DNA from: Pseudomonas sp. KU26590
GTDB taxonomy: Bacteria > Pseudomonadota > Gammaproteobacteria > Pseudomonadales > Pseudomonadaceae
NCBI RefSeq assembly: GCF_026153515.1
Contig: NZ_CP110644.1
Coordinates: forward strand, 5,335,501 to 5,399,500
DNA length: 64,000 bases
Reading direction: 5' to 3'
Shown: positions 1 through 10,339 of the stretch, one piece after another
Numbering within the stretch: the stretch's first letter is position 1
Layout of the letters: each line of letters begins with the position of its first letter
Notes under the pieces: model-generated
The model's input: the letters and a program-made list of their open reading frames with translations, nothing else
The model's database searches: none
Told to the model about the DNA's origin: nothing
Program-made: the position numbers and the translations under genes

Positions 1-461
1 AGCAATTCATCAGCTTCCGCCGGGTTGCCACCGAGCAGGGCCATGCCAATCTCGCCTTCTTTCGCCGCAGACAGGGCAATCAGCCCTTCGCTGGCCTCGG
101 CCACCCACTCGCGCTCGATCACCACCAGGCCATTGCGCTGGCCATGCATGAAGCCACGGGAAATCAGTTCGGTGAGGTTGAGGTAGCCTTTGGGGTTCAT
201 CACCAGCAGGCTCAAACGACTGAGCGGGGCATCGCGGTCGCGTCCGGCCAGCCAGATGTCGGCGCCGCAGATTGGCTTGATGCCGGCGCCCATGGCGGCT
301 TTATAGAATTTCACCAACGAACACATGTTGTGTTGGTCGGTCACCGCCACGGCCGGCATGTTCAGGGCCGCCAGCGTTTTGACCAACGGTTTTACTCGGA
401 CCAGACCATCAACGAGGGAGTATTCGGTGTGCAGGCGTAGATGAACGAAAGAAGCCGGCAT
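1..461 (-). CDS. dnaE: DNA polymerase III alpha subunit, amino-terminal part
   Basis: This is the amino-terminal 153 residues of the replicative polymerase catalytic subunit; the rest lies beyond the left window edge. The protein begins MPASFVHLRLHTEYSLVDG and continues with AVTDQHNMCSLVKFY. These are the first metal-site-like motifs of the PHP domain that opens every DnaE (HLRLHTEYS, TDQHN). The start at 461 matches the family's usual amino end, which runs directly into FVHLRLHTE. It lies downstream of rnhB in the same direction, as in many Proteobacteria, but a terminator-like hairpin (481-508) ends only about 20 nt before the start codon. Family assignment is very secure; everything after the PHP beginning is unseen. 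Confidence 0.96.
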   Translation of the reverse strand, partial: MPASFVHLRLHTEYSLVDGLVRVKPLVKTLAALNMPAVAVTDQHNMCSLVKFYKAAMGAGIKPICGADIWLAGRDRDAPLSRLSLLVMNPKGYLNLTELISRGFMHGQRNGLVVIEREWVAEASEGLIALSAAKEGEIGMALLGGNPAEADEL

Positions 462-480
462 GGTTGATCCTATGGTGCAC

Positions 481-508
481 AAAAAACGAAGGCCGGATTG
501 TACCGGCC
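481..508 (-). terminator. Terminator-like hairpin between rnhB and dnaE
   Basis: A 6-bp GC stem (ggccgg at 491-496, ccggcc at 503-508) with a 6-nt loop is followed, in the minus direction, by ttcgtttttt. That is the layout of a rho-independent terminator for rnhB. Only about 20 nt separate it from the dnaE start codon, so it may be leaky or act as an attenuator. Confidence 0.55.
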
Positions 509-532
509 ATTCAGAAAAACATCAGCCTGCGA

Positions 533-1174
533 TCAACTGAGTGGCAGCGACGTGAAGCCGGTCGAGATCAACATGTCCCGCGCCGCCCAGGCCTGACGGA
601 CCGGCCCAAATGAACGCCGGTGAATGGGCGTCGGCCCCAAACGCGCCAAGGCCTCAAGGTGCACGGCCGTCGGATAACCCTTGTGGCCGCCGATGCCGTA
701 ACCCGGATAAAGCAGCTCCATGCGCGCCATTTCCCGGTCGCGACTGACTTTGGCCAGAATCGAGGCGGCAGCAATCGCCGGTACGTGGGCATCGCCCTGA
801 ATGACCGGCGCGCTGGGCACCGACAGCTGCGGGCAGCGGTTGCCGTCGATCAGCGCCAGTTTCGGCGTGATGATCAAGCCTTCTACCGCGCGCTTCATTG
901 CCAGCATGGTGGCGTGAAGAATGTTCAGCTCATCGATCTCTTCGACTTCGGCCCGCGCTATATGCCAGCACAGCGCCTTCTCGCAGATCTCGTCGAAAAG
1001 CCTTTCGCGTTTGGCTTCGGTGAGTTTCTTCGAATCATTCAGGCCCAGAATCGGGCGCTTGGGGTCGAGGATGACCGCCGCAGTGACAACGGCGCCACAC
1101 AGTGGGCCGCGGCCGACTTCGTCGACACCGGCGACCAGTTCTTCGACAAGGTTGAAGTCCAGACCCATTTGCAT
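533..1174 (-). CDS. rnhB: Ribonuclease HII
   Basis: RnhB cuts the RNA strand of RNA-DNA hybrids and removes misincorporated ribonucleotides. The 213-aa protein begins [16 protein letters not shown], followed by the family motif [12 protein letters not shown], which carries the first acidic metal ligands. LNDSKK and ALIDGNRCP follow, and a conserved carboxy end ([15 protein letters not shown]). I chose the start at 1174 because homologous Pseudomonas proteins start at this MQ-GLDF. An in-frame ATG at 1189 would overlap the lpxB stop by four bases (ATGA) and add five residues, so it cannot be excluded. It is the last gene of the lpxD-fabZ-lpxA-lpxB-rnhB series before the dnaE hairpin and is probably translationally coupled to lpxB. 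Confidence 0.95.
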   Translation of the reverse strand: MQMGLDFNLVEELVAGVDEVGRGPLCGAVVTAAVILDPKRPILGLNDSKKLTEAKRERLFDEICEKALCWHIARAEVEEIDELNILHATMLAMKRAVEGLIITPKLALIDGNRCPQLSVPSAPVIQGDAHVPAIAAASILAKVSRDREMARMELLYPGYGIGGHKGYPTAVHLEALARLGPTPIHRRSFGPVRQAWAARDMLISTGFTSLPLS

Positions 1175-1185
1175 TGATTGCCTGC

Positions 1186-2322
1186 TCATTGTGAAGGCGA
1201 TGCGCCAATCAGGTTCAACACCGCCTCGGCGGCCTGATTGGAGGCATCGCGACGCAAGGTTCGGTGAATCGCGTCGAAGCCGGCCGTCTGTGCGTCACCG
1301 TTGTCCAGCAACGGCAACAGCGTCTGCGCCAGGGCCTCGGCGGTCGCGGCGTCCTGCAGAAGCTCCGGAACCAGCAAACGCTGGGCCAGCAGGTTCGGCA
1401 GCGACACGTACGGGCTCTTCACCATCCGCTTGAGTATCCAGTAAGTCAGTGGCGCCAGACGATAGGCAACCACCATCGGTCGTTTGTACAGCAGTGCTTC
1501 GAGGGTCGCGGTCCCGGAAGCAATCAGCACGGCATCGCACGCGGCCAGCGCCACGTGGGACTGGCCGTCGAGCAGCGTCAGCGGAAGATCGCGCCCCTGC
1601 AGCAATTGCTCGATCTGTTCACGGCGCTGAGGGCTGGCACAGGGCAGCACGAAACGGATGTCGGGACGCGCGGCCAGCAAACGCTCGGCCGCGTCGAAAA
1701 ACAGCGCACCGAGGCGGCCGACTTCGCCACCGCGACTGCCCGGCATCAACGCCACCACCGGGCCTTCGCCAAACCCAAGTTCAGCGCGCGCGGCCCGTTG
1801 ATCGGCCTGCAGTGGAATGGTGTCGGCCAACGGATGCCCGACAAAGCGCACCGGTACGCCCTGCTCCTCATAGAAACGGGCCTCGAACGGCAGCAAGGTC
1901 AGCATCAGGTCGCAACCTTCGCGGATCTTCAGGACACGCTTCTGCCGCCACGCCCACACGGACGGGCTGACGTAATGAACGGTCTTGATGCCGGCCTGAC
2001 GCAGCTTGAGCTCGATATTGAGGGTGAAGTCCGGGGCATCGATGCCGATGAACACGTCGGGCTTTTCGTCGATGAGGGTCTGAATCAGCAACTTGCGACG
2101 GGCGAGCAGCTCTTTCAGGCGACCCAGCACTTCCACGAGGCCCATGACCGATAGGCGCTCCATCGGGAAATACGACGTCATGCCCTGGGCTTCCATGAGC
2201 GGTCCGCCGACACCGATGAATTCGGCGTCCGGATGCCGCGCCTTGATCGCACGCATCAAGCCAGAGCCGAGAATGTCGCCGGACGCCTCTCCGGCGACCA
2301 GGGCAATACGCAAGCGTGCCAT
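1186..2322 (-). CDS. lpxB: Lipid-A-disaccharide synthase
   Basis: LpxB condenses UDP-2,3-diacylglucosamine with lipid X to make the lipid A disaccharide at the inner face of the cytoplasmic membrane. The 378-aa protein shows the GT19 hallmarks: the amino-terminal [11 protein letters not shown], then [14 protein letters not shown], then [18 protein letters not shown], the YVSPSVWAW block, VGHPLAD, and [10 protein letters not shown] towards the donor-binding half. The length is normal for the family. It starts 2 nt after the lpxA stop, so the two are in one operon and probably coupled. Confidence 0.97.
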   Translation of the reverse strand: MARLRIALVAGEASGDILGSGLMRAIKARHPDAEFIGVGGPLMEAQGMTSYFPMERLSVMGLVEVLGRLKELLARRKLLIQTLIDEKPDVFIGIDAPDFTLNIELKLRQAGIKTVHYVSPSVWAWRQKRVLKIREGCDLMLTLLPFEARFYEEQGVPVRFVGHPLADTIPLQADQRAARAELGFGEGPVVALMPGSRGGEVGRLGALFFDAAERLLAARPDIRFVLPCASPQRREQIEQLLQGRDLPLTLLDGQSHVALAACDAVLIASGTATLEALLYKRPMVVAYRLAPLTYWILKRMVKSPYVSLPNLLAQRLLVPELLQDAATAEALAQTLLPLLDNGDAQTAGFDAIHRTLRRDASNQAAEAVLNLIGASPSQ

Positions 2323-2324
2323 GG

Positions 2325-3101
2325 TCAGCGGGTGATGCCGCGAGTCGAAGACTGGATGGACTTGAGGAACAGCTCGACTTCAGGGAACTGCGCAGCGGGT
2401 TCGCTCAGCTCGACGATCGCCTGCTCCACGGTCAGGCCCTGACGGTAGACGGTCTTGTAGGCGCGGCGCAATGCATGGATCGCTTCCTCGGAGAAGCCCC
2501 GACGGCGCATGCCTTCAAAGTTCATGCTGCGGGCTTCGGCCGGGTTGCCGAACACGGTGACGAACGCCGGAACGTCCTTGCCGATGGCAGTGCCCATGCC
2601 GGAAAAGCTGTGTGCGCCGATGTGGCAGTACTGATGCACCAGGGTGAACCCGGACAGAATGGCCCAGTCGTCGACGTGCACATGGCCGGCCAATGCGGTG
2701 TTGTTGACCAGAATGCAGTGATTGCCGATGACGCTGTCATGACCGATGTGCGCGTAGGCCATGATCAGGTTGTGGTCACCGAGGGTGGTTTCCGCACGGT
2801 CCTGGATGGTGCCACGGTGGATCGTCACGCCTTCACGGATGACGTTGTGGTCACCGATAACCAGACGCGTCGCTTCACCTTTGTATTTCAGATCAGGCGT
2901 GTCCTCACCCACCGAAGAAAACTGGTAGATGTGGTTGTGTTTGCCGATTTTGGTCGGGCCGCGCAGGATCACATGCGGACCGATCACTGTACCCTCGCCG
3001 ATTTCCACACCAGGTCCGACGATCGACCATGGGCCGACCTCCACATTGTCGGCCAGCACGGCCGTCGGATCGATGATTGCGCGAGAGTCAATCAAACTCA
3101 T
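2325..3101 (-). CDS. lpxA: Acyl-ACP--UDP-N-acetylglucosamine O-acyltransferase
   Basis: LpxA performs the first step of lipid A synthesis, moving a 3-hydroxyacyl chain from ACP to the 3-hydroxyl of UDP-GlcNAc. The 258-aa protein is a left-handed beta-helix of hexapeptide repeats ([49 protein letters not shown]). The catalytic histidine lies in the MAYAHIGHD segment. A helical carboxy tail follows ([19 protein letters not shown]), typical of LpxA. The start at 3101 overlaps the fabZ stop by four bases. Length and repeats leave little doubt. Confidence 0.97.
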   Translation of the reverse strand: MSLIDSRAIIDPTAVLADNVEVGPWSIVGPGVEIGEGTVIGPHVILRGPTKIGKHNHIYQFSSVGEDTPDLKYKGEATRLVIGDHNVIREGVTIHRGTIQDRAETTLGDHNLIMAYAHIGHDSVIGNHCILVNNTALAGHVHVDDWAILSGFTLVHQYCHIGAHSFSGMGTAIGKDVPAFVTVFGNPAEARSMNFEGMRRRGFSEEAIHALRRAYKTVYRQGLTVEQAIVELSEPAAQFPEVELFLKSIQSSTRGITR

Positions 3102-3538
3102 AGTTTGCGTTCCGCACAGATGATTTCAGCCGAGCAGACCGGCTTGCCATCCACCGATGCCTGACATTCGAACTTCCAGATCTGCCGCTTGCAGCTCAGG
3201 AACTTCGCTTCGAGGATCAACTGGTCGCCCGGCAGCACTGGCTGGCGGAAGCGCAGTTTGTCGGAGCCGACGAAGTAATACAGGGTGCCATCGGCAGGCT
3301 TCACATCGAGCATCTTGAAGCCCAGGATGCCGGCAGCTTGAGCCATGGCCTCGATAATCAGCACGCCCGGCATGATGGGGTGCTGAGGAAAGTGACCGTT
3401 GAAGAAAGGCTCGTTGATGCTGACATTCTTGTAGGCACGAATGCTTTTGGTCTCGACATCCAGCTCCACCACACGATCCACAAGCAGGAACGGGTAACGG
3501 TGCGGCAGATATTCGCGGATTTCGTTGATGTCCATCAT
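3098..3538 (-). CDS. fabZ: 3-hydroxyacyl-ACP dehydratase FabZ
   Basis: FabZ dehydrates 3-hydroxyacyl-ACP in type II fatty acid synthesis and competes with LpxA/LpxD for the same hydroxyacyl-ACP pool, which explains its place between lpxD and lpxA. The 146-aa hot-dog protein shows the expected order: [21 protein letters not shown], then [19 protein letters not shown] with the catalytic histidine in the NGHFP turn, then EAMAQAAG with the catalytic acidic residue. The stop overlaps the lpxA start (ATGA). A 112-nt gap separates it from lpxD upstream. Confidence 0.97.
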   Translation of the reverse strand: MMDINEIREYLPHRYPFLLVDRVVELDVETKSIRAYKNVSINEPFFNGHFPQHPIMPGVLIIEAMAQAAGILGFKMLDVKPADGTLYYFVGSDKLRFRQPVLPGDQLILEAKFLSCKRQIWKFECQASVDGKPVCSAEIICAERKL

Positions 3539-3650
3539 TTCGAAGGGAAGCCTGTAGTAAAGATTGGGAGTGCGCGACTAACGCGCGTCACTCCTCTAGC
3601 AAATCAAGGAGGCAGTTTATCGGCTGTGCACGCTTGATAAGAAAAAAGTA

Positions 3651-4706
3651 TCAGCCATCAGATGAAGCTTTACCGCCTGAGGTCACTGCCTCGACAATCT
3701 TTTCCAGGTGCTGCAGGCGTCGCGCCATGTCATCGAGGTGACGCATGCGTGCCGCGCTCTTGCGCCACTCCGCAGCCGGCTGCATCGCCGTCCCCGAAGA
3801 ATACGAGCCGGGCTCGGTAATCGACCGGGTGACCATGGTCATGCCGGTGATGAAAACCCGGTCGCAAATCTCGATATGCCCCACCAGCCCGACACCGCCG
3901 GCGAGCATGCAATGCTTGCCGATCTTGGCGCTGCCCGAGATGCCGACGCACGCGGCCATGGCCGTGTGGTCGCCGATCTGGACGTTGTGAGCGATCTGAA
4001 TCTGGTTATCCAGCTTCACGCCATTGCCGATGCGGGTGTCATCCATGGCGCCGCGGTCGATGGCGGTGTTCACGCCAATCTCGACATCGTCACCGATGGT
4101 CACGCCGCCAATCTGCGCAATCTTCTGCCAGACGCCTTTCTCGTTGGCGAAACCAAAACCTTCACCGCCCAACACCGCACCGGACTGGATGACCACACGC
4201 TGCCCGATCCGGACGTCGTGATACAGCGTGACGCGCGGGGCAAGCCAGCCGCCCTCGCCAATCACGCTGCGTGCACCGATGAAGCAATGGGCGCCAATGG
4301 TCACACCGGCCGCAATCCGTGCGCCGCTCTCGATGACCGCATAAGCACCCACACTGGCCGCCGGGTCGACGAACGCGTCCGCCGCCACCACGGCCGTCGG
4401 ATGTACACCGACGGCAGCCTTGGGCTTGGGATCGAACAAATGGGAAATACGGGCGTAAGCCAGGTACGGATCAGGCACCAGCAACGCGTCGGCGGCATAC
4501 CCTTCAGCATCCGCCGGCTTGAGCAGCACGGCAGCGGCCTGGGTGGTCGCGAGGAATTTTCGGTACTGAGGATTGGCCAGAAAACTGACCTGATCAGGAC
4601 CGGCTTCCTGCAAGGTTGCCAGTCCTGTGATTTGCTTGTCCGCCGGGCCACGCAAGGTGGCGCCGAGGAACTCGGCCAATTGGCCGAGTGTGATGGTCGC
4701 GGTCAT
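3651..4706 (-). CDS. lpxD: UDP-3-O-(3-hydroxyacyl)glucosamine N-acyltransferase
   Basis: LpxD adds the N-linked hydroxyacyl chain to UDP-3-O-acylglucosamine, the third step of lipid A synthesis. The 351-aa protein begins with the uridine-binding domain ([17 protein letters not shown], then [19 protein letters not shown]). A hexapeptide-repeat beta-helix follows, containing [20 protein letters not shown] and [13 protein letters not shown], the latter carrying the catalytic histidine region. The tail is helical ([18 protein letters not shown]). It sits 4 nt after skp, in the order bamA-skp-lpxD-fabZ-lpxA-lpxB that is widely conserved in Gram-negative bacteria. Confidence 0.97.
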   Translation of the reverse strand: MTATITLGQLAEFLGATLRGPADKQITGLATLQEAGPDQVSFLANPQYRKFLATTQAAAVLLKPADAEGYAADALLVPDPYLAYARISHLFDPKPKAAVGVHPTAVVAADAFVDPAASVGAYAVIESGARIAAGVTIGAHCFIGARSVIGEGGWLAPRVTLYHDVRIGQRVVIQSGAVLGGEGFGFANEKGVWQKIAQIGGVTIGDDVEIGVNTAIDRGAMDDTRIGNGVKLDNQIQIAHNVQIGDHTAMAACVGISGSAKIGKHCMLAGGVGLVGHIEICDRVFITGMTMVTRSITEPGSYSSGTAMQPAAEWRKSAARMRHLDDMARRLQHLEKIVEAVTSGGKASSDG

Positions 4707-4710
4707 TAAC

Positions 4711-5214
4711 TTACTTCAGCTGATTCATGCGCTCGATAACCTGGCGAGTGACGTCATATTGCGGCTTGACGTCAATCACGGCACCGCGCTCGAACACCAG
4801 GTCAAAGCCGCCTTTCTTGATGACTTCTTCTACCGCCTGATCCAGCTTCGGCTTGAGTTGCTTGAGCATGTCGCGGTCAGCAACAGCCTTGGCTTCGTTC
4901 AGCTCTTTGGACTGGAACTGGAAGTCACGTGCCTTTTGCTTGAAGTCCAGTTCCAGACGCTCACGCTCAGGCTGGGCCATTTTGTCGCCACCGGCGACCA
5001 GACGATCCTGAATACCTTTGGCGCTGCTTTCCAGCGCTTTCAGCTTGGTCAGCTGAGGACCGAATTTTTTCTCGGCATCCACTGCGTACCGCTTGGCTGC
5101 GTCGGATTCGAGCAGAGCCATCTGGTAGTTCAGTACTGCGATTTTCATATCAGCAAATGCCGGGCCTGCGATCAGAACCGTTGCCAGCAATGCCAATTGG
5201 GTCAACTTACGCAC
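4711..5214 (-). CDS. skp: OmpH/Skp family periplasmic chaperone
   Basis: This is a periplasmic holdase that carries unfolded outer-membrane proteins to the BAM complex. The protein starts with a typical signal peptide ([20 protein letters not shown]), cleaved before [14 protein letters not shown] long charged coiled-coil segment rich in K/E/Q follows (residues about 50-140), the Skp tentacle region. I place the start at a GTG (5212-5214) preceded by taggagt at suitable spacing; an earlier ATG in frame would put 43 unrelated residues before the signal peptide. 167 aa is normal for the family. It lies between bamA and lpxD, 46 nt after bamA. Confidence 0.93.
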   Translation of the reverse strand: MRKLTQLALLATVLIAGPAFADMKIAVLNYQMALLESDAAKRYAVDAEKKFGPQLTKLKALESSAKGIQDRLVAGGDKMAQPERERLELDFKQKARDFQFQSKELNEAKAVADRDMLKQLKPKLDQAVEEVIKKGGFDLVFERGAVIDVKPQYDVTRQVIERMNQLK

Positions 5215-5260
5215 GATGTAACTCCTACAGAATCCGTTGTCATTAGCAGTGATCAGACCC

Positions 5261-7633
5261 TTAGAAGGTCTGACCGAGAGAGAATTGGAAGACCTGGGTT
5301 TCGGTGCTGTCGTCCGGTTTCTTGACCGGCATCGCCAGGGCAAAACTCAACGGACCCAGTGCAGTGACCCATGTCACGCCGACACCGACGGAGCTGGCCA
5401 GGCCGGAAAGATCAGGGCCGTTGCATTCGACCTTCTGACCATCGGTCGTGGTCTTCTGCGAACCGCAGTTGGTATTGAAGGTGTTACCCACGTCCCAGAA
5501 GATCGAGGTACGCAGCGAACGCTGGTCCTTGATGAACGGCAGCGGGAACAGGATTTCCGCACCACCGGTGATCAGAACGTTACCACCGAACGGCAGCGGA
5601 TCCTGATCCGGGTCAGCGGTGGTGCCGCGCTTGCCGCTACTCGGCGTACTGCGTGGGCCCAAGGTGCTGTCTTTGAAGCCACGCACCGAGTTGAAGCCGC
5701 CGGCGTAGTAGTTCTCATAGAACGGCAGACCGGACGTCGAACCATAACCGTCGCCGTAACCCAGCTCAGAGTGCAGACGCAGGGTGTAGTTATTGGTGAT
5801 CGGGTGGAACAGCTGACCGCGATAATCAAGCTTGTAGAACGACAGGTCGCTGCCCGGAATGGTGGTTTCCAGGGTCAGGCTCTGGGAGCTGCCACGGGTC
5901 GGCAGGGTACCTTTGTTCAGCGTCGACTCGGACCAGCCTACCGATGCCTTGAAGTTGGTGAAGCTGTCGCCTTCTTTGTCGATGAAGTCGAAGATCTCGT
6001 CAACCGTGTACTTACCGGTACTGATTTCATCTTTCTGTACCGACAGGCCGAAGTTCAGGCGAGAGGTCTCGCTGATCGGGTAGCCCATGTTGATGCCGCC
6101 ACCCAGGCTGTCCACCGAGTAGCTCGCCACGTCGACGTCGAGGTCGCTGTAGTCGGTCTTGCGGTAGAACGCGCTGTAGCCAAGGCTCACACCGTCCGGC
6201 GTGAAGTACGGATCGACGTAACTGAAGTTGTAACGGGTCTGGTATTCGCTTTTGGTCAGACCGATGCTGACCTTGTTACCCGTACCCAGGAAGTTGTTCT
6301 GGCTGATGGAGCCGCCGAGGATCAGACCGGCGCTCTGCGCAAAGCCGACGCTGGCGGTGATCGAACCGGACGCCTGCTCTTCAACGGCGTAATTCACGTC
6401 CACCTGATCGTCGGTGCCAGGCACCGCCGGGGTTTCAACGTTCACTTCCTTGAAGAAGCCCAGACGGTCAAGACGGGTCTTGGACTGGTCGATCAGGTAA
6501 GTAGATGCCCAACCGCCTTCCATCTGGCGCATTTCGCGACGCAGCACTTCGTCCGCTGTCTTGGTGTTGCCACGGAAGTTGATGCGGTTGACGTAGGCAC
6601 GCTTGCCCGGATCGACGACAAACATGATGTCGACCGTATGGTCTTCATCGTTCGGCGTCGGAACACCGTTGACGTTGGCGAAGGTATAACCCTCGTTACC
6701 CAGACGACGGGTGATCAGCTCGGACGTGGTGGTCATCACCTTGCGGGAGAACACCTGGCCCGGTTTGACCAGCAGCAGCGATTTGACCTGGTCTTCAGGG
6801 ACCTTCAGGTCGCCACTCAGCTTGACCGACTTGACGCTGTACTTCTCGCCTTCATGGATGTTGACGGTGATGTACACGCTTTTCTTGTCGGGCGTGATGG
6901 ACACCTGGGTCGAGGCGATATCCATGTTGATATAGCCGCGATCGAGGTAGTACGAACGCAGACGTTCCAGGTCGCCGGAGAGTTTTTCACGGGCGTACTT
7001 GTCGTCGTTCTTGAAGAAGGAAAGCCAGTTGGTGGTTTTCAACTCAAAAAGATCGACCAGATCGGCTTCAGGAAAAACCGAGTTGCCCACCACGTTGATG
7101 TGCTGGATGGCGGCGACCGCGCCTTCGTTGATGTTGATCTTCAGACCCACACGGTTACGCGGCTGCGCGACGACTTCAGTCGCGACTTCTGCGGAATAGC
7201 GGCCCTGTGCAACGTACTGACGTTGCAGCTCGTTGCGCACGCCTTCCAGCGTGGCGCGCTGGAAGATTTCGCCTTCGGCCAGACCCGACTGCTTCAGACC
7301 CTTCATCAGGTCCTCAGTGGTGATCGCTTTGTTGCCTTCGATCTCGATACTCGAAACCGACGGACGCTCGACAACTGTGATGACCAGGACGTTGCCGTCG
7401 CGGCCCAGCTGGATGTCCTGGAAAAATCCGGTTTTGAACAGCGCGCGAGTGGCGTCGACAAGACGCCCATCATCGGCCTGTTCACCCACATTCAACGGCA
7501 GCGCGCCAAACACGCTGCCGGCGGAAACCCGCTGCAGACCGTTGACACGGATATCGGAGATAGTGAAGGACTCGGCGTGAACTTCGGCGATCATCAGTAC
7601 GGCAAGAACCGCAGTTAGCAGCAGACGTTTCAT
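5261..7633 (-). CDS. bamA: Outer membrane protein assembly factor BamA
   Basis: BamA is the essential Omp85 core of the beta-barrel assembly machine. The 790-aa precursor has a signal peptide (MKRLLLTAVLAVLMIAEVHA) and then FTISDIRVNGLQRVSAGSV, the start of POTRA1. Repeated POTRA units cover roughly residues 20-420. A 16-strand barrel follows, with the conserved VRGF motif near residue 645 (GGFNSVRGFKDSTLGP) and a final strand ending in phenylalanine (FQFSLGQTF), the outer-membrane insertion signature. The start at 7633 has aaagga upstream and gives a clean signal peptide; the frame is open 20 codons further. Its neighbours are rseP upstream and skp downstream. Confidence 0.97.
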   Translation of the reverse strand: MKRLLLTAVLAVLMIAEVHAESFTISDIRVNGLQRVSAGSVFGALPLNVGEQADDGRLVDATRALFKTGFFQDIQLGRDGNVLVITVVERPSVSSIEIEGNKAITTEDLMKGLKQSGLAEGEIFQRATLEGVRNELQRQYVAQGRYSAEVATEVVAQPRNRVGLKININEGAVAAIQHINVVGNSVFPEADLVDLFELKTTNWLSFFKNDDKYAREKLSGDLERLRSYYLDRGYINMDIASTQVSITPDKKSVYITVNIHEGEKYSVKSVKLSGDLKVPEDQVKSLLLVKPGQVFSRKVMTTTSELITRRLGNEGYTFANVNGVPTPNDEDHTVDIMFVVDPGKRAYVNRINFRGNTKTADEVLRREMRQMEGGWASTYLIDQSKTRLDRLGFFKEVNVETPAVPGTDDQVDVNYAVEEQASGSITASVGFAQSAGLILGGSISQNNFLGTGNKVSIGLTKSEYQTRYNFSYVDPYFTPDGVSLGYSAFYRKTDYSDLDVDVASYSVDSLGGGINMGYPISETSRLNFGLSVQKDEISTGKYTVDEIFDFIDKEGDSFTNFKASVGWSESTLNKGTLPTRGSSQSLTLETTIPGSDLSFYKLDYRGQLFHPITNNYTLRLHSELGYGDGYGSTSGLPFYENYYAGGFNSVRGFKDSTLGPRSTPSSGKRGTTADPDQDPLPFGGNVLITGGAEILFPLPFIKDQRSLRTSIFWDVGNTFNTNCGSQKTTTDGQKVECNGPDLSGLASSVGVGVTWVTALGPLSFALAMPVKKPDDSTETQVFQFSLGQTF

Positions 7634-7708
7634 GAAGTCCTTTCTTATTCCAACTGGCAATAAACAAACTGCCGCAAAATGCGGCAGATTCACAATTCGG
7701 CGTAGCTT

Positions 7709-9061
7709 TTACAGTCGTCCCAGATCGTTGACCAGTGCGAGCAACATCACTCCGACCACCAGACTGATACCGATCTGAACCCCCCAGCCCTGCACCTTCT
7801 CTGACAGTGGTCGACCACGCGCCCACTCGATCAGATAAAACAGCAAGTGCCCCCCATCCAGCACTGGTATGGGCAGCAAATTGAGAACACCCAGGCTTAT
7901 GCTCAGATAAGCGAGGAAATTCAGGAAGTCACCTACGCCTGACTGGGCCGAAGCGCCCGCCACTTTAGCAATGGTTATCGGTCCGCTCAAGTTTTTTACC
8001 GAGAGCTCGCCGAACAACATTTTCTTGAGCGAATCGAGGGTCAGCACGCTCATGGTCCAGGTACGCCGCGCGCCTTCTGCGACGGCGGCTACAGGCCCAT
8101 AGCTGACCTCGCGCAACATCTCCGGCGGCCAATCCACGCCTTTGACACCTGCGCCGAGATAACCGGTCGCCGCAGTGCCTTCGCCCCGTGTCACCAGATC
8201 GACGGGCACATCCAGCCGAGCGCCATCGCGCTCGACGCTCACGGAAATACGCGTATCGGGGTGCACACGAACCCAGTCCACCACCTTTTGCCATTCGTCG
8301 ACCGCTTCACCATTAAGGGCCAGCAGGCGGTCGCCGGTTTTCAACCCGGCGGTTTGTGCGGGGCCTTTAGGATCGAGCTCTGCCAACACCGGCGGCAGGG
8401 CCGGACGCCACGGGCGAATACCCAGAGAGCGAATCGGGTCCGGCTCGGCTGCGCCCTTGAGCCAGTCGTTGAGCACCAGCGAACGCGGCGTTTCCACGTC
8501 AGAACCCTGCTCGCGAACCTTCAACGCGATGCTGCCGCTCTCACCCAGGCGACGCACCAGTTGCAAGTTAACGCCCGCCCATCCGGTGACAGCCTCGCCG
8601 TCCACCGACACGATTTCCTGGCCGGAACTCATTCCGGCCTTTTCCGCGATACTGCCTGGCTCGACGCCGCCCACGACAGGCCGGACCTGTTGGCTGCCCA
8701 ACATCGCGAGTACCCAGAAAAATACAATCGCCAGCAGAAAGTTGGCAATCGGTCCGGCAATCACGATGGCGATTCGCTGATAGACCGACTTACGGTTGAA
8801 GGATTGATCGGCCAGTTCGGGTGGGACGTCGCCCTCCCGTTCGTCGAGCATTTTCACGTAGCCGCCGAGCGGAATCGCCGCCACGACGTATTCGGTGCCT
8901 TGGCGATCACTCCAGCGCAGCAACGGCATGCCAAAGCCCACCGAAAAACGCAGGACCTTGACGCCACAGCGACGTGCCACCCAGAAGTGGCCGAATTCGT
9001 GAAACGTCACCAGTACGCCCAGCGCAACCAGGGTGCCGACAATCATGTATAGCGCGCTCAT
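7709..9061 (-). CDS. rseP: RIP metalloprotease RseP (site-2 protease)
   Basis: RseP is an inner-membrane zinc protease that cuts membrane-embedded anti-sigma factors and signal peptide remnants, here probably the MucA/RseA equivalent in the envelope stress response. The 450-aa protein has the catalytic HEFGH at residues 21-25 inside the first membrane helix. Two PDZ domains lie between about residues 105 and 305 (VRPVVGGVEPGSIAEKAGM and LDPKGPAQTAGLKTGD). Near the carboxy end is the third metal-ligand motif PVLDGGHLL, followed by membrane helices. It lies between dxr and bamA, the usual Proteobacterial order. Confidence 0.97.
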   Translation of the reverse strand: MSALYMIVGTLVALGVLVTFHEFGHFWVARRCGVKVLRFSVGFGMPLLRWSDRQGTEYVVAAIPLGGYVKMLDEREGDVPPELADQSFNRKSVYQRIAIVIAGPIANFLLAIVFFWVLAMLGSQQVRPVVGGVEPGSIAEKAGMSSGQEIVSVDGEAVTGWAGVNLQLVRRLGESGSIALKVREQGSDVETPRSLVLNDWLKGAAEPDPIRSLGIRPWRPALPPVLAELDPKGPAQTAGLKTGDRLLALNGEAVDEWQKVVDWVRVHPDTRISVSVERDGARLDVPVDLVTRGEGTAATGYLGAGVKGVDWPPEMLREVSYGPVAAVAEGARRTWTMSVLTLDSLKKMLFGELSVKNLSGPITIAKVAGASAQSGVGDFLNFLAYLSISLGVLNLLPIPVLDGGHLLFYLIEWARGRPLSEKVQGWGVQIGISLVVGVMLLALVNDLGRL

Positions 9062-9148
9062 CGCTGCTCTCCGGGTACCGATCTAGCGGTGCGTTGAAGC
9101 CCACATTGCGTGCGAATTATAGAAAACATTACTGCCTGAACCGACTGC

Positions 9149-10339
9149 CTAGCGACCATTGCGACCTAACCACTGCTCGGCCAGCGCGCGGGCCCGTGCA
9201 TCAATCTCAAAAACCGTCTCCAGCTCGGACACGGCGACGACAGGCTCAAGGTTCAGAACCTCGTCGATCATACTCGCGATTTCCGGATAGCGAATGCGCT
9301 TGTCCAGAAAGGCGGCGACCGCGACTTCATTGGCAGCGTTCAGAACGGCAGGCGCACTGTCGCCCGCCTCAGCAGCTTGCCGCGCCAGACGCAGGCATGG
9401 GAAGCGCACTTCGTCCGGTGCCTCGAAGTCCAGCCGCGCGATGCTGAACAGATCCAGCGGGGCGACGCCCGAGTCGATGCGCTCGGGCCAGGCCAGCGCG
9501 TGGGCAATCGGCGTACGCATGTCGGGATTACCCAACTGCGCCAGCACCGAGCCGTCGACGTAATCGACCATCGAATGGATCACGCTCTGCGGGTGAATCA
9601 CCACCTCGATCCGCGCGGGTGTCGTGTCGAACAGCCAGCAGGCTTCGATCAGCTCGAGGCCCTTGTTCATCATGCTGGCGGAATCAACGGAAATCTTGCG
9701 ACCCATGGACCAGTTGGGATGGGCGCAGGCCTGATCCGGGGAGACATGCTCCAGCTCGGCGAGCGGCGTCTGCCGGAACGGACCACCGGATGCGGTCAAC
9801 AGAATACGCCTGACGCCGACCTTCTCGAGACCGCTTTCGTAATCACGGGGCAGGCACTGGAAAATTGCGTTGTGCTCACTGTCGAGCGGCAGCAGTACCG
9901 TGCCACTGCGGCGAACAGCCTGCATGAACAAGGCGCCGGACATCACCAGCGCTTCCTTGTTGGCCAGCAGGACTTTCTTGCCCGCCTCGACAGCGGCGAG
10001 GGTCGGGCGCAAACCGGCGGCACCGACAATCGCGGCCAGCACCGTATCCACCAGAGGGTGCGCAGACACTTCACAGAGCCCGCCCTCCCCCACCAGCACG
10101 CGAGTATCCAGACCGGCGGCGCGCAGGTCGTCCTGCAACTGGCGGGCGGCGGCCGTCGTCGGCACCACGGCAAACTGCGGGGTATGACGAACGCACAACG
10201 CCAACAGTTCGGCCAGACGCGTATAGCCTGTGAGCGCAAACACCTGGTAACGCGCCGGGTGCCGCGCGATGACATCCAGCGTGCTCAGACCCACCGAGCC
10301 CGTTGCGCCAAGCACGGTAATGAGCTGAGGCGTACTCAC
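9149..10339 (-). CDS. dxr: 1-deoxy-D-xylulose 5-phosphate reductoisomerase
   Basis: Dxr converts DXP to 2-C-methylerythritol 4-phosphate with NADPH, the committed step of the MEP isoprenoid pathway, which feeds undecaprenyl phosphate made by the neighbouring uppS. The 396-aa protein shows the NADPH-binding [42 protein letters not shown] with metal/substrate ligands, LTASGGPFR, and [20 protein letters not shown]. Length is normal. The start overlaps the end of cdsA by four bases (ATGA), so the two are coupled. Confidence 0.97.
   Translation of the reverse strand: MSTPQLITVLGATGSVGLSTLDVIARHPARYQVFALTGYTRLAELLALCVRHTPQFAVVPTTAAARQLQDDLRAAGLDTRVLVGEGGLCEVSAHPLVDTVLAAIVGAAGLRPTLAAVEAGKKVLLANKEALVMSGALFMQAVRRSGTVLLPLDSEHNAIFQCLPRDYESGLEKVGVRRILLTASGGPFRQTPLAELEHVSPDQACAHPNWSMGRKISVDSASMMNKGLELIEACWLFDTTPARIEVVIHPQSVIHSMVDYVDGSVLAQLGNPDMRTPIAHALAWPERIDSGVAPLDLFSIARLDFEAPDEVRFPCLRLARQAAEAGDSAPAVLNAANEVAVAAFLDKRIRYPEIASMIDEVLNLEPVVAVSELETVFEIDARARALAEQWLGRNGR

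Noticed and set aside
5237..7618. A 793-codon open frame on the plus strand opposite bamA
   Set aside because: It lies wholly antisense to bamA, has the valine/arginine-rich composition of a reversed high-GC gene, and shows no motif; bamA on the other strand is certain.
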